Assembly: GCA_045632525.1 (NCBI GenBank) | Contig: JAZQWV010000031.1 | Coordinates: 44,686 to 108,685, forward strand | From: Fimenecus sp045632525 | Lineage (GTDB): Bacteria; Bacillota; Clostridia; Oscillospirales; Acutalibacteraceae | Direction of reading: 5' to 3' | DNA: 64,000 nt | Notes under the pieces: generated by a model | The model's database searches: none | The model's input: only the letters and a program-made list of their open reading frames with translations | Told to the model about the DNA's origin: nothing | Part shown: one piece after another, positions 26,597 through 36,099 of the stretch | How positions within the stretch are numbered: the stretch's first letter is position 1 | Layout of the letters: each line of letters opens with the position of its first letter | Translations under genes and position numbers: made by a program

Positions 26597-27241
26597 ATGA
26601 GTAAAAAAAGAACAAAACCAATCATTGATACTATTCCAGGTTATACAGAAAAACAAACAAAATATATTAGAGGTGAAATAACCGACAATGAGGTTAATGG
26701 CCAATTCTATAGATGGCTTCTAATTAGTGCTACTAAAATAAATGATAAGGAAATTATGGAAAAAGCAGAAAAGAGAATCGCACAACTCAAGGATGAGGTT
26801 GCTGAAAAAAACAGAAAACAAGCCAGAGAACGTATGCATCGTCTATATCGTGGTGAAGCCCCTGTTCTGAAAACAACAAAATCTACTAAATACACCGACC
26901 GTCATAAGCAAATTATAAGAAATGAAATAGACCCTAAAAGTGTTCACGGTACAGAACTTGCAGCAATACTCAAAATTGCTCGTGCAATTGAGGATTATAA
27001 AACAGAAGCCCTTATAGATAGCATTCTCTCAGAACGACGCGAAGACCAACGCGAGGCACTTCATCGCAGACTTGATAAACTAAAAACAGATAGCGATTCA
27101 GGGAATACGATTAAGTACCGAAAAAATGATACTTGTCTAGTTGCTGAGGAACTTGCCTTATTAAACAGCGAAATTGACATTGACGAGGTTACGGAAGAAG
27201 ATATACAACATATCATAAGCATTTGCAAAAAATACAATTAA
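26597..27241 (+). CDS. Unknown charged protein with two tandem copies of a repeat domain
   Basis: 214 aa, highly charged and helical, no signal or membrane segment. Two halves are alike: YTEKQTKYIRGEI...VNG (about 16-35) and YTDRHKQIIRNEI...VHG (about 103-122), each followed by a helix and then RxxxREALHRR or RERMHRL. This is an internal duplication of about 85 residues. No known family recognised; a nucleic-acid-binding scaffold is conceivable from its charge. ATG 26597 follows GGAGGA; an ATG at 26573 contains the ribosome site and is rejected. Its 3' end overlaps a small minus-strand gene by about 80 bases. Confidence 0.6.
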   Translation: MSKKRTKPIIDTIPGYTEKQTKYIRGEITDNEVNGQFYRWLLISATKINDKEIMEKAEKRIAQLKDEVAEKNRKQARERMHRLYRGEAPVLKTTKSTKYTDRHKQIIRNEIDPKSVHGTELAAILKIARAIEDYKTEALIDSILSERREDQREALHRRLDKLKTDSDSGNTIKYRKNDTCLVAEELALLNSEIDIDEVTEEDIQHIISICKKYN

Positions 27242-27367
27242 ATTTCCACCATCTTTGGGTACATATACTTTTTCTGTTTTAAAAGCCGGTAAATCTAACG
27301 CAGGAGCCGTTTTTAAGTCTTGCTCCACTAAATCATCCATAGTATAAGTTCTCTGCTTGATAGCCAT
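27161..27367 (-). CDS. Small protein, possibly truncated, converging on the unknown gene
   Basis: 68 aa. It starts MAIKQRTYTMDDLVEQDLKT with an ideal TTAAGGAGG ribosome site eight bases upstream, which makes translation initiation likely. The first ~42 residues (to VPKDGGN) look like normal coding sequence. The rest lies over the 3' end of the convergent gene and is hydrophobic, as if the original reading frame had been cut and extended into foreign sequence. Function unknown; a remnant of a longer gene is the best guess. Confidence 0.4.
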   Translation of the reverse strand: MAIKQRTYTMDDLVEQDLKTAPALDLPAFKTEKVYVPKDGGNLIVFFANAYDMLYIFFRNLVNVNFAV

Positions 27368-27495
27368 ATAATGCCTCCTTAAAAGTACTTATGCTTATAT
27401 TAAACCATTTTTATAATATAAAAGTCAAATTTGTATATCTTTTTTAATACGCACTACATTATGTGGATGCACATTTTTTGTCTTATTTGATATTC

Positions 27496-27530
27496 TTGCA
27501 AAAATGCAGGAAAAATCTGCAATTTTGCAA
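27496..27530 (+). promoter_or_regulatory. Inverted-repeat operator, copy 1 (response-regulator promoter)
   Basis: TTGCAAAAATGCAG (27496-27509) and CTGCAATTTTGCAA (27517-27530) pair at 13 of 14 positions around a seven-base spacer. It ends 11 bases before the -35 box of the LytTR regulator gene. The same 14-7-14 layout recurs before the giant surface protein gene (29604-29638). Confidence 0.6.
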
Positions 27531-27541
27531 TTTACTTGCTA

Positions 27542-27570
27542 TTGAATACTGGTTTTGATAGAATTATATT
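27542..27570 (+). promoter_or_regulatory. Promoter of the two-component system
   Basis: TTGAAT (27542-27547), 17-base spacer, TATATT (27565-27570). Confidence 0.6.
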
Positions 27571-27610
27571 GAGTTATAAGATTCTTTTTTGAATAAAACG
27601 GAGTGACTTT

Positions 27611-28309
27611 ATGAGAATACTTATTTGTGATGATGAAATCAAAAACATAACTGGGTTGAAAGGTTATGTTGAAGAATATATGAATAATCACGGTATTACT
27701 TTTGAAATAGAAACAACTACAAATCCAACTGATGTTGTTAAAACTGAGGCTATTTATGATTTGGTTTTTCTTGATATTCAAATGCCTGAAATTGACGGGT
27801 TTAGTCTGGCTCGTAAATTAAAAGCGAGAAATAGTAAAGTAGTAATTTTCTTTGTAACTGCATTTGATGAGTATCAGGACGATGCAATGGATTTGCAGGT
27901 GTTCAGATTCTTTGAAAAACCATTTGATGTAAAGCGTTTATATTCAAGTCTTGATAAGGCGATGGAATATATTGATGGTGCTTATGTTGATGTTTTTATC
28001 TATAATAATAAAGAACATAAAAGAATTTTAGTTGATGATATTATTTATATCAAAAGAGAAAACAGAAAAAACTATCTTTACACAAAAGATGGTGAAATTA
28101 TTGCACGTGAATCAATTGAAGAATGGAGCGAAAAACTCCCTACAACATTTTTCTATTTAGTACATAAATCTTTTTTGGTAAATCTTCATTATGTTACAAG
28201 ATATAACTATACAGAAGTTTATCTTAATGAAACAATAAGAATTCCTGTTGCACCAAGAAAGCAGGCAGATTTTCACAAAGCTTGGTTTAATTACCTTAAA
28301 AGGAGGTAA
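27611..28309 (+). CDS. LytTR-family response regulator
   Basis: 232 aa. Receiver domain (about 1-120) with acidic pocket CDDE (7-9), phospho-acceptor D55 in LVFLDIQMP, Thr in FFVTAFDEY and Lys in FEKPFD. The C-terminal LytTR DNA-binding domain (about 135-232) includes DDIIYIKRENRKNYLYT and VHKSFLVNLHYV, as in AgrA and VirR. It lies three bases before the kinase gene. The identical operator layout at its own promoter and at the surface-protein promoter suggests it controls both (inference). Confidence 0.92.
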   Translation: MRILICDDEIKNITGLKGYVEEYMNNHGITFEIETTTNPTDVVKTEAIYDLVFLDIQMPEIDGFSLARKLKARNSKVVIFFVTAFDEYQDDAMDLQVFRFFEKPFDVKRLYSSLDKAMEYIDGAYVDVFIYNNKEHKRILVDDIIYIKRENRKNYLYTKDGEIIARESIEEWSEKLPTTFFYLVHKSFLVNLHYVTRYNYTEVYLNETIRIPVAPRKQADFHKAWFNYLKRR

Positions 28310-28312
28310 ATT

Positions 28313-29587
28313 ATGCTTTATTATACTATTTTGACAGTTGCATACATTATAGAATTATTTGCAACATACACAGTTTTTTCTCAATTGGTAGAGAAAAAAA
28401 TGAAGACCTCATTTTGTTTGCTCACAGGGACAGAGCTTTTTATTCTGGCTTATTTGGCAAACATTTTATCTGCCAATAGTGTGTGGCTCAATATTATTTT
28501 CTATCCGTTGGTGTGTTTCCTTTTTGCTGTTTTATGCTTTAAGATAAAACCCACAAAAGCGGCTTTATGGTCGATTTTATTAGAGTTTATTTGTATAGCA
28601 TTAGAATATGTATTTGAGGCTATTTTAGCAATTGTTTCGAATGCCGATATTTCTGATTATCGTGATAATGATCTTTTTGCATTGTATGTTGTTATTACAA
28701 GTAAAGGATTGTTCTTTTTGGTGTGTGCGTTGTTGTCGCGAATATTAAACAAAGAGAATTATTCAAAAGTTCCAGCATCTTTTTATCTTTACCCTGTTTC
28801 TGCAATTTTGGTAATTACAACATTCTGGTATATAACTAACGATAACAAAGCTTATCAGATTTTAATGCTTACAGTTGGAGCATTGTTGTTATTATCATCA
28901 ATAGTTTTGTTTATTACATATCAACGCAATAGTGAAAAAGAAAATGAACTTTTTCAATTAAAAAATGAAATTAATAGGATTGAAATTGAAAAGACATATT
29001 ACGATATTCTTGAAAAGCAAAATCAGGACTTAATGATATTTGCACATGATGCTAAAAACCATCTGTCTGCAATCAAGAGTCTTAATACCGACCCGCAAAT
29101 TGAAAAATACATAAACCAAATGACTGAGAGTCTTGCCTCATATAGTAAGGTGAGTCATAGTGGTAATCAAACTCTTGATGTTATCATCAACAAATATATT
29201 ACAGAATGCGAAATCAAAGGTGTAAACTTCACTTTTGATATTCGTCTTAAAAATCTTGAATATGTTGAAGATTATGACTTGGTTACAATTTTAGGTAATC
29301 TTCTTGATAATGCTTTAGAGTCTGCCGAAAAATCAGAAAAGCGTGAGGTTTCATTATCTACGGATTATCGTAATACATATGATGTTTTGATTATCACTAA
29401 CAGTTGTGATATTGCCCCTAAATTGGTTAATGAAAAACTATTTACCACAAAAAGAGACAAGAAATTTCATGGTGTGGGACTTAAAAGTGTTTTTAAAACA
29501 CTTAAAAAGTATAATGGTGATTATGACTGGGAATATGACCAACAAAATAAAGTGTTTACAGCAACAGTAATGATAACCAATAAGTAA
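28313..29587 (+). CDS. GHKL-type sensor histidine kinase (AgrC-like)
   Basis: 424 aa. About six membrane helices fill residues 1-205, then a coiled segment, the H-box IFAHDAKNHLSAI (His about 245), the N-box NLLDNALESAEK (about 328) and a G-box HGVGLKS (about 388). This is the HPK10/AgrC layout that senses peptides or membrane signals. No agrD-like peptide or agrB protease gene is adjacent, so the ligand is unknown. Ribosome site AAAGGAGG. Confidence 0.9.
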   Translation: MLYYTILTVAYIIELFATYTVFSQLVEKKMKTSFCLLTGTELFILAYLANILSANSVWLNIIFYPLVCFLFAVLCFKIKPTKAALWSILLEFICIALEYVFEAILAIVSNADISDYRDNDLFALYVVITSKGLFFLVCALLSRILNKENYSKVPASFYLYPVSAILVITTFWYITNDNKAYQILMLTVGALLLLSSIVLFITYQRNSEKENELFQLKNEINRIEIEKTYYDILEKQNQDLMIFAHDAKNHLSAIKSLNTDPQIEKYINQMTESLASYSKVSHSGNQTLDVIINKYITECEIKGVNFTFDIRLKNLEYVEDYDLVTILGNLLDNALESAEKSEKREVSLSTDYRNTYDVLIITNSCDIAPKLVNEKLFTTKRDKKFHGVGLKSVFKTLKKYNGDYDWEYDQQNKVFTATVMITNK

Positions 29588-29603
29588 TTTAAGGTGCATT
29601 TTC

Positions 29604-29638
29604 TTGCAAAATTACCGCTTTTTTCGGCAGTTTTGCAT
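29604..29638 (+). promoter_or_regulatory. Inverted-repeat operator, copy 2 (surface-protein promoter)
   Basis: TTGCAAAATTACCG (29604-29617) and CGGCAGTTTTGCAT (29625-29638) around a seven-base spacer, 11 of 14 positions pairing. Shared with copy 1: a leading C, TTGCAAAA, the G...C inner edge, and TTTTGCA. Ends five bases before the -35 box. Confidence 0.6.
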
Positions 29639-29643
29639 TTCGC

Positions 29644-29672
29644 TTTACTTATAAAATTTTTTCTTATATTAT
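29644..29672 (+). promoter_or_regulatory. Promoter of the giant surface protein
   Basis: TTTACT (29644-29649), 17-base spacer, TATTAT (29667-29672). Confidence 0.6.
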
Positions 29673-29710
29673 GATATTGACTAAATATGGAAAAATAGGA
29701 GATGAGAGTT

Positions 29711-32700
29711 ATGCAAAGAACGCGTAAGTTTTTATCCGTGATTTTAGCAATTATGATGGTGTTGTCCGTCTTTCCAATCACAGTAAGTGCTATTACAAGT
29801 GGCGATTGGACTTACTCTGTAATTTCAGAAGAAAATAAAACTGCTCAGATTACAGGTTATAGTGGCACAGAAACAAATTTAAGAATACCATCAACAATTA
29901 ATGGCTATAAAGTAACATCAATTGGAAATCAGGCTTTTCGTAAAAATGCAACTATTACACATGTTATAATTCCTGAGGGTATAACATCAATCGGCAGAAA
30001 TTCTTTTTATTGGTGTGAATCATTAGAGCGTGTTGTTATTCCTGAGGGTATAAAAACAATCAGTTATGCGGCATTTATGTTTTGTGAAAAACTTACAAAT
30101 ATAGTGATTCCTGCAAGTGTAACAAAAATTGAGGATTACGCTTTTGAGTATTGCTCTAGTCTTAAGGTTATCTTTTTCTCCGGTACAAAAGAACAGTGGA
30201 AAGCAATTTCAGTTGGCGAGTGGAATACTTGCCTTAACTCTAGCTCTTTAAATATTGATTATGAGTGTGAAAATAACCAGCTTCTTAGTGGCTCTTGTGG
30301 TGCTAATGCTGTATGGTCATTAAATGTTGTTACAGGTCTTTTAACAATTTCAGGCACTGGTGCTATGGAACGTGCTAGCGTTATCGCACAGCTGCCTTGG
30401 TATTATTACCGAACACTTGTTAAAACTGCTGTTATAAATAATGGCATAACAAGAATATGTGAATATGCATTTAACGATTGTACAAAGCTCACAAGCGTGT
30501 CAATTCCTGAAAGTGTTGAATCAATAGGTTTTGATGTATTTCCTTCTTGCACAAGTCTTGCAAGTATAAATGTTGATAGCAATAACCAATATTTTTCAAA
30601 TGACCAGTATGGTGCATTATTTGATAAAGATAAAACTATTCTTTATCAATATGCTCTTGGTAATGGTGTAACAGATTATACAATTCCTGACACTGTTACA
30701 AAAATCAGAGCAGAAGCATTTGCAGAGTCTAAGACTCTTAAAAACGTAGTAATTCCTGATAGTGTAACAGCAATTTATGCTAGTACATTTGAAGAATGTA
30801 GAAAATTAGAGAGTGTAACAATCGGTAATGGGGTAACCGAGATTGGCAATTATGCATTTATGGATTGCTGGAATTTAAAGAAAGTTGTATTTGGTAACAG
30901 CCTTACAACATTGGGTGAACAGGTATTTTATAACTGTGATTTTACAAGCATTGAAATCCCATCCAGCTTAACAAAGATTGGAAAACGTATGTTTGAAGAG
31001 TGCAATGACCTCAAAGAAATATTAATTCCTGTTACTATAACAGAAATTGGTTGGGGCGCATTTGATGAATGCTCAAAGCTCACTGATGTTTATTATGGTG
31101 GCACAGAAGAACAATGGGCAGCTGTTGTAATAAATGATAGCTATAACGATGCCATTAAAAATGCAAAAATACATTTTAATGCAGACCATATTCACGCTTA
31201 TACCAGTGTTTATACCGCAGCAACATGTACTAAGAGCGAATATTATACATATACTTGCGAATGCGGTTATTCTTATATTAAAGAATCTGGTACACCAAAA
31301 GGTCACGCTCCGACTGGTAGTGGTGTTGTTACAAAAGAGCCAACCTGCTCATTAGAAGGTGAAAAGACCTTTACTTGTGAGGTTTGTGGAGAAACTTATA
31401 CAGAAGCAATTGACCGTATTCCTCATACTAAAGAAAAAATCCCTGCAGTTGCTCCAACATATACATCAACAGGCTTAACTGAAGGTTCAAAGTGTTCAGT
31501 TTGCGGTGAAATTTTAGTAGCACAACAAGTTGTGCCTATGGTTGCGGTTTCAGGCACTTGCGGTGATAATCTTACATGGGTTTTTGATATTGAAACATAC
31601 ACATTGACAATTTCAGGCACAGGTGATATGTCTAATTGCACATCTTACTATCATCCATGGATGGATTATGAAAAACAGATTAAGAAAATTGTTGTAGAAG
31701 ATGGTGTAACATCAATTGGTGCTTATGCTTTTTATAATTACTCTTGGGTTACAGAGGTTGACCTTCCTGATACGTTAGTAAAAATTGGTGACTATGCTCT
31801 TTATGGTTGCAGTATGACAAGTATTGAGTTAGCTGACACCTTGACAACAATCGGGAATTGTGCATTCAAGAATTGTGACGATTTAACAGAGGTTGTTATT
31901 CCTGAGGGCGTAACTGAAATCGGTACAGGTGCTTTTTATAACAACAACCAGATGACTAAAATTTCACTTCCAAGCACATTAACAACAATAAATGGTGAAG
32001 CATTCTACAATTGTAGCAGTTTAGAGAGTATTGATATTCCTGATAGCGTAACAACAATTGGCGGTTATGCTTTCTATGGTTGTAACAGTCTTAAACGTGT
32101 TGAAATTCCTGTTGGTGTTACAACACTTTCAAAAGCAGTATTTTATGCATGTAAAGGTCTTGAAGAAGTTGTTCTTCCTGAAGGCTTAAAAGCAATTGAA
32201 TCTGGTGCATTTGAAAGCTGTGACAATCTTGTGAAAATAAATTTACCAAGCACTCTCGAAACTCTTGGTGGCTATGTATTCAGAAAGTCAGGTTTTACAA
32301 GCATAACAATTCCGGCACACGTTTCATCTTTTGGTGCAGAAGTTTTTGCTCAGTGTCCAAACCTTACAGATGTTACATTTGAAAATGGTGTGTCATTTAT
32401 AGCTGAAGAAATGTTCTATAAATGCACTGCGTTGAAAAATGTGTATATACCAAACACAATTACACAGGTAAATGCTAACGCTTTTGATGGTTGCTCTGCA
32501 TTAGAAAATGTATATTTTAGCGGTACACTTGAAGACTGGCTTAAAATCACTTTTGACATTAATAACGCTAAATCTCAACCTTTGTATTATGCTGAAAATT
32601 TATATTTCAACAATGAGCTTATTACGGAGGTTGTAATTCCTGAAACTGTAACAATAATTAACGCTTATGCATTCTATAATTATGACAAGTTAACAAGTGT

Positions 32701-35700
32701 TAAAATTCCAAGTACAGTTAATAGAATCAATAAGAGTGCCTTTGCAGCTTGTTCAAACCTTACAGACCTTACAATTGAAGAAGGCGTTAAAACATTTGAC
32801 TCCTTCGTTTTCTCTGATTGTGATGCGTTAACGAGTGTAACAATTCCTGTAAGTATCACAAGTATTGGTAATAATGTATTTGAAGAGTGTGACGCTTTAA
32901 CAAAAGTTGTTTTTGCTGAAGGTTGTACTACTACAGGTGTAAAAACCTTCTATAGTTGCGACGCATTAAAGGAAGTTGTGCTTCCGGCAAGTATGAAAAC
33001 AATTGGTAACAATGCGTTCGCTTATTGTAAGAGTCTTGAAACAATTTCAATTCCTAAAAATGTAACATCAATTGGCACTAAGGCGTTTGAATACTGTAAC
33101 GCTCTTACAAACATTACAGTGGATGATGAAAATCAGCAATATTCAAGTGAAGATGGTGTATTGTTTAATAAAGATAAAACAACAATTATTCACTATCCGA
33201 TTGGTAAGCCTGAAACAAGCTATGAAATTCCTGACGGTGTAAAAACAATACCAGAATATATATTTGCTTATTCAAGTCTTACAAATGTAATAATTCCTAC
33301 AAGCGTAGTAAAAATCTATGGTTATGCATTTTATGAATGTGATGATTTTACCGATATTTATTATAAGGGTACAAGAACTCAGTGGAATGCTATTTCAAAA
33401 GATGATTATTACGATACATACCTTGGCAAAGCAATACTTCACTGCGGATATCCTGCAGGTGATTATGAATATACTGTAATTTCTGAAACAGATAAAACAA
33501 TAAGACTTGAAAAGTATAATTTATATGATTCTGCAACTGAAATGGTAATCCCATCAGTTATTGATGGCTACACTGTAATAGAAATCGGTGAATCTGCATT
33601 TGAGAATAGAGGTAAATTTACAAATATAGTAATTCCTGAAACTGTTACAAAAATCGGTGAGCGTGCTTTCTATAATTGTGCAGGCATTAAAAAGTTAATA
33701 ATTCCTGACAGTGTAACAGAAATTTCTGCTAACGCATTCTATGGATGTACTAATCTTTCAAAAGTTTTATTTAATGATGGTATAAATAAAATCGGCATAG
33801 CAGCCTTTAATAATTGCACAAAGCTTTCTGATGTTTATTACACAGGCACAGCGGAACAGTGGAATACTATTAAAATAAGTACAGATAATAGTCCGCTTAT
33901 CAATGCAACAAAGCATTTTGGATATACTGACGATTATGTTACAGATTCAGGCACTTGCGGAGATAATCTGACTTGGGCACTTAATGCTTTTACAGGTGTA
34001 TTGACAATTTCAGGTACAGGGGATATGTATGATTATACGTCTAATAGTAAAGCACCTTGGTATAACTATAGAAACTCAATAGAAAAGGTTGTTATATGTG
34101 AGGGAGTAACCTCAATCGGTGAATATGCATTTTATAATTGTACAACCTTTAAGAATATATCAATGGCTGATAGCGTAACAACAATCGGTTCCCGTGCATT
34201 TTATAATTGCAATGGCCTTACTGATATAGTAATCGGCAAGGGCGTAAAAGAACTTGGTTATTATACATTTTATTGTTGTTCAGCTCTTAAAACAATTACT
34301 TTTGATAAAAATGTTAAATGCATTCACCAATATGTTGTTGGCAGTTGCTCAAATTTGACAGATGTATATTATTTAGGTTCATGGGACGATTGGGATAACA
34401 CATCAGTAGGTTATAATTGCTTCTGGCCTGGAGAAATTCACATCCTTGGTGAAGATACACACGAATGTAGCGATGAATATATTTATGATTCAGTAGTCAC
34501 AGCACCAACTTGTACAGAGCAAGGCTATACAACATACACTTGCAGATGCGGTAAAATCTATATTGATGATTATGTTGATGCAATAGGTCACGACTACCAT
34601 TCAGTTGTAACACCACCAACTTGTATAGACCAAGGCTTTACAACACATACCTGTTCAATTTGTGGCGACAGTTATGTTGATAGTTATGTTGATGGCTCTT
34701 TTGATGCAGCAAGACATAGTTATAAATCAGTTGTAATAGAGCCAACTTGCACAAAGCAAGGTTATACAACACATACCTGTTCAATTTGTGGTCACAGTTA
34801 TCAAGATGAATATGTTGATTTATTGCCACACGATTATACTTCAGTAGTAACAGACCCAACTTGCACAAAACGTGGCTACACAACACATACCTGTTCAGAT
34901 TGTGGTGACAACTATGTTGACAACTATGTGGATGCACTTGGTCATCAATATAATGCAGTTGTAACAGAGCCAACATGTTTGGAACAAGGCTATACAACAT
35001 ACACTTGTGAATGTGGCGACAACTATGTTGCTGATTATGTTGGTGCTGTTGGTCACAGCTGTTTTGAATGGGAGTTAATTTCTGAATCAACCTGCGACAT
35101 CAAAGGTACAGAAAAGGGTGCGTGCTTATATTGCGGTATCGAACTTACTCAAAGAATACCGGCACTTGGTCATGATTTTGGTGAATTAGAGCTTGAATAT
35201 GATGCTACCTGCACAAATGAAGGTCGTTACTCAAGAGCATGTTCAAGATGCGAAAGCAAAACTGATATAGAAATAATCCCTGCAACAGGACACGATTTTA
35301 GTGACTGGAAACAAGTGGACGATGCAAAATGCGGAGAGTATGGTAGATTTGAACGTGTTTGTTCAATATGTGAAAGTGTCAATGTTATGTCTTCACCTAC
35401 TGAACACAATTATTCAATAGTAATAGAGCATATAGAACCAACTTGCACAACTGATGGAATCAAAACAGTTCAGTGTGAAGATTGTGGACGCATATCAAGT
35501 GAAGTGCTCCCTGCAACAGGTCATAGCTATACAGTTGAAGAAATTCATTCTGAAGCAACTTGTACAGAACCAGGCTGCAAAACACAATATTGTTCATGCT
35601 GTAACGAAATAAATGAGGTAATCATTCCTGCAATGGGACATTCGTTTACATCACAAATTGTAAAACCTGCAACTCCTACAACGGAAGGTATTGAATTACT

Positions 35701-36028
35701 AACTTGTTTCTGTGGTGAGCAAGAATATAAAACAATCGAAAAACTTCCTTTAGGTGATAACCAGTTAACTATACTCATTACTGGCAAAGATAATGTTAGC
35801 AAAGAAGATACTGCCAAAGAGAATGTTAGTGATGAAGACGTTAACAATGAAGACGTCAGTAAAGAAGATGTTAGCAAGGAAAATGCTAATAAAGACGATG
35901 CTGATAATCTGTATGTTTCAACTGAAAGCACTAAAACAGTTGTATGCGTTTTGTTGACACTCTTATTCACTATCGCTGCTTACATGACTATCCATGCGAT
36001 TCTTGTTCGCAAAAGACGTATTAAATAA
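29711..36028 (+). CDS. Giant BspA-like leucine-rich-repeat surface protein
   Basis: 2105 aa. Signal peptide MQRTRKFLSVILAIMMVLSV to about residue 28. Most of the protein is BspA/TpLRR (LRR_5) repeats of about 23 residues with IPxxVTxIGxxAFxxC periodicity. These are grouped in cassettes closed by GT-x-x-QW caps and separated by three SGxCGxNxxWxL...LTISGTG modules (about 197, 615, 1413). A cysteine-rich block interrupts at about 492-610. From about 1590 to 2015 come about ten further CxxCG-GH modules (PTCTxQGYTTHTC). Then an acidic repeat (VSKEDVSKEN, about 2025-2066) and a C-terminal membrane helix with RKRRIK; no LPXTG. Start 29711 chosen since AGGAG abuts the earlier ATG 29702. Likely adhesin; regulated with the adjacent two-component system. 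Confidence 0.9.
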   Translation: MQRTRKFLSVILAIMMVLSVFPITVSAITSGDWTYSVISEENKTAQITGYSGTETNLRIPSTINGYKVTSIGNQAFRKNATITHVIIPEGITSIGRNSFYWCESLERVVIPEGIKTISYAAFMFCEKLTNIVIPASVTKIEDYAFEYCSSLKVIFFSGTKEQWKAISVGEWNTCLNSSSLNIDYECENNQLLSGSCGANAVWSLNVVTGLLTISGTGAMERASVIAQLPWYYYRTLVKTAVINNGITRICEYAFNDCTKLTSVSIPESVESIGFDVFPSCTSLASINVDSNNQYFSNDQYGALFDKDKTILYQYALGNGVTDYTIPDTVTKIRAEAFAESKTLKNVVIPDSVTAIYASTFEECRKLESVTIGNGVTEIGNYAFMDCWNLKKVVFGNSLTTLGEQVFYNCDFTSIEIPSSLTKIGKRMFEECNDLKEILIPVTITEIGWGAFDECSKLTDVYYGGTEEQWAAVVINDSYNDAIKNAKIHFNADHIHAYTSVYTAATCTKSEYYTYTCECGYSYIKESGTPKGHAPTGSGVVTKEPTCSLEGEKTFTCEVCGETYTEAIDRIPHTKEKIPAVAPTYTSTGLTEGSKCSVCGEILVAQQVVPMVAVSGTCGDNLTWVFDIETYTLTISGTGDMSNCTSYYHPWMDYEKQIKKIVVEDGVTSIGAYAFYNYSWVTEVDLPDTLVKIGDYALYGCSMTSIELADTLTTIGNCAFKNCDDLTEVVIPEGVTEIGTGAFYNNNQMTKISLPSTLTTINGEAFYNCSSLESIDIPDSVTTIGGYAFYGCNSLKRVEIPVGVTTLSKAVFYACKGLEEVVLPEGLKAIESGAFESCDNLVKINLPSTLETLGGYVFRKSGFTSITIPAHVSSFGAEVFAQCPNLTDVTFENGVSFIAEEMFYKCTALKNVYIPNTITQVNANAFDGCSALENVYFSGTLEDWLKITFDINNAKSQPLYYAENLYFNNELITEVVIPETVTIINAYAFYNYDKLTSVKIPSTVNRINKSAFAACSNLTDLTIEEGVKTFDSFVFSDCDALTSVTIPVSITSIGNNVFEECDALTKVVFAEGCTTTGVKTFYSCDALKEVVLPASMKTIGNNAFAYCKSLETISIPKNVTSIGTKAFEYCNALTNITVDDENQQYSSEDGVLFNKDKTTIIHYPIGKPETSYEIPDGVKTIPEYIFAYSSLTNVIIPTSVVKIYGYAFYECDDFTDIYYKGTRTQWNAISKDDYYDTYLGKAILHCGYPAGDYEYTVISETDKTIRLEKYNLYDSATEMVIPSVIDGYTVIEIGESAFENRGKFTNIVIPETVTKIGERAFYNCAGIKKLIIPDSVTEISANAFYGCTNLSKVLFNDGINKIGIAAFNNCTKLSDVYYTGTAEQWNTIKISTDNSPLINATKHFGYTDDYVTDSGTCGDNLTWALNAFTGVLTISGTGDMYDYTSNSKAPWYNYRNSIEKVVICEGVTSIGEYAFYNCTTFKNISMADSVTTIGSRAFYNCNGLTDIVIGKGVKELGYYTFYCCSALKTITFDKNVKCIHQYVVGSCSNLTDVYYLGSWDDWDNTSVGYNCFWPGEIHILGEDTHECSDEYIYDSVVTAPTCTEQGYTTYTCRCGKIYIDDYVDAIGHDYHSVVTPPTCIDQGFTTHTCSICGDSYVDSYVDGSFDAARHSYKSVVIEPTCTKQGYTTHTCSICGHSYQDEYVDLLPHDYTSVVTDPTCTKRGYTTHTCSDCGDNYVDNYVDALGHQYNAVVTEPTCLEQGYTTYTCECGDNYVADYVGAVGHSCFEWELISESTCDIKGTEKGACLYCGIELTQRIPALGHDFGELELEYDATCTNEGRYSRACSRCESKTDIEIIPATGHDFSDWKQVDDAKCGEYGRFERVCSICESVNVMSSPTEHNYSIVIEHIEPTCTTDGIKTVQCEDCGRISSEVLPATGHSYTVEEIHSEATCTEPGCKTQYCSCCNEINEVIIPAMGHSFTSQIVKPATPTTEGIELLTCFCGEQEYKTIEKLPLGDNQLTILITGKDNVSKEDTAKENVSDEDVNNEDVSKEDVSKENANKDDADNLYVSTESTKTVVCVLLTLLFTIAAYMTIHAILVRKRRIK

Positions 36029-36056
36029 TTTGAGTGAAAACTAAATAACTAACCCA

Positions 36057-36092
36057 AAAGACTACACAGAGAATAATCTGTGTAGTCTTTTT
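36057..36092 (+). terminator. Terminator of the surface-protein gene
   Basis: AAAAGACTACACAGA pairs with TCTGTGTAGTCTTTT around GAATAA, followed by T's. It also lies just beyond the 3' end of the convergent NYN gene. Confidence 0.9.
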
Positions 36093-36099
36093 TATCATC

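Noticed and set aside
27611..29587. Agr-type peptide quorum-sensing locus
   Set aside because: Kinase and regulator fit AgrC/AgrA, but no AgrB protease or AgrD-like peptide gene is present nearby.
34480..35060. Regular direct repeats resembling a CRISPR array
   Set aside because: The repeats are in frame, encode the CxxCG-GH protein modules, vary by codon and have no true spacers.
34638..35090. 150-codon minus-strand frame opposite the cysteine modules
   Set aside because: His/Gln/Leu-rich shadow of repetitive coding sequence, no ribosome site.
35545..35970. 141-codon minus-strand frame rich in Ser and Leu
   Set aside because: Shadow of the acidic KEDV repeat in the surface-protein gene.
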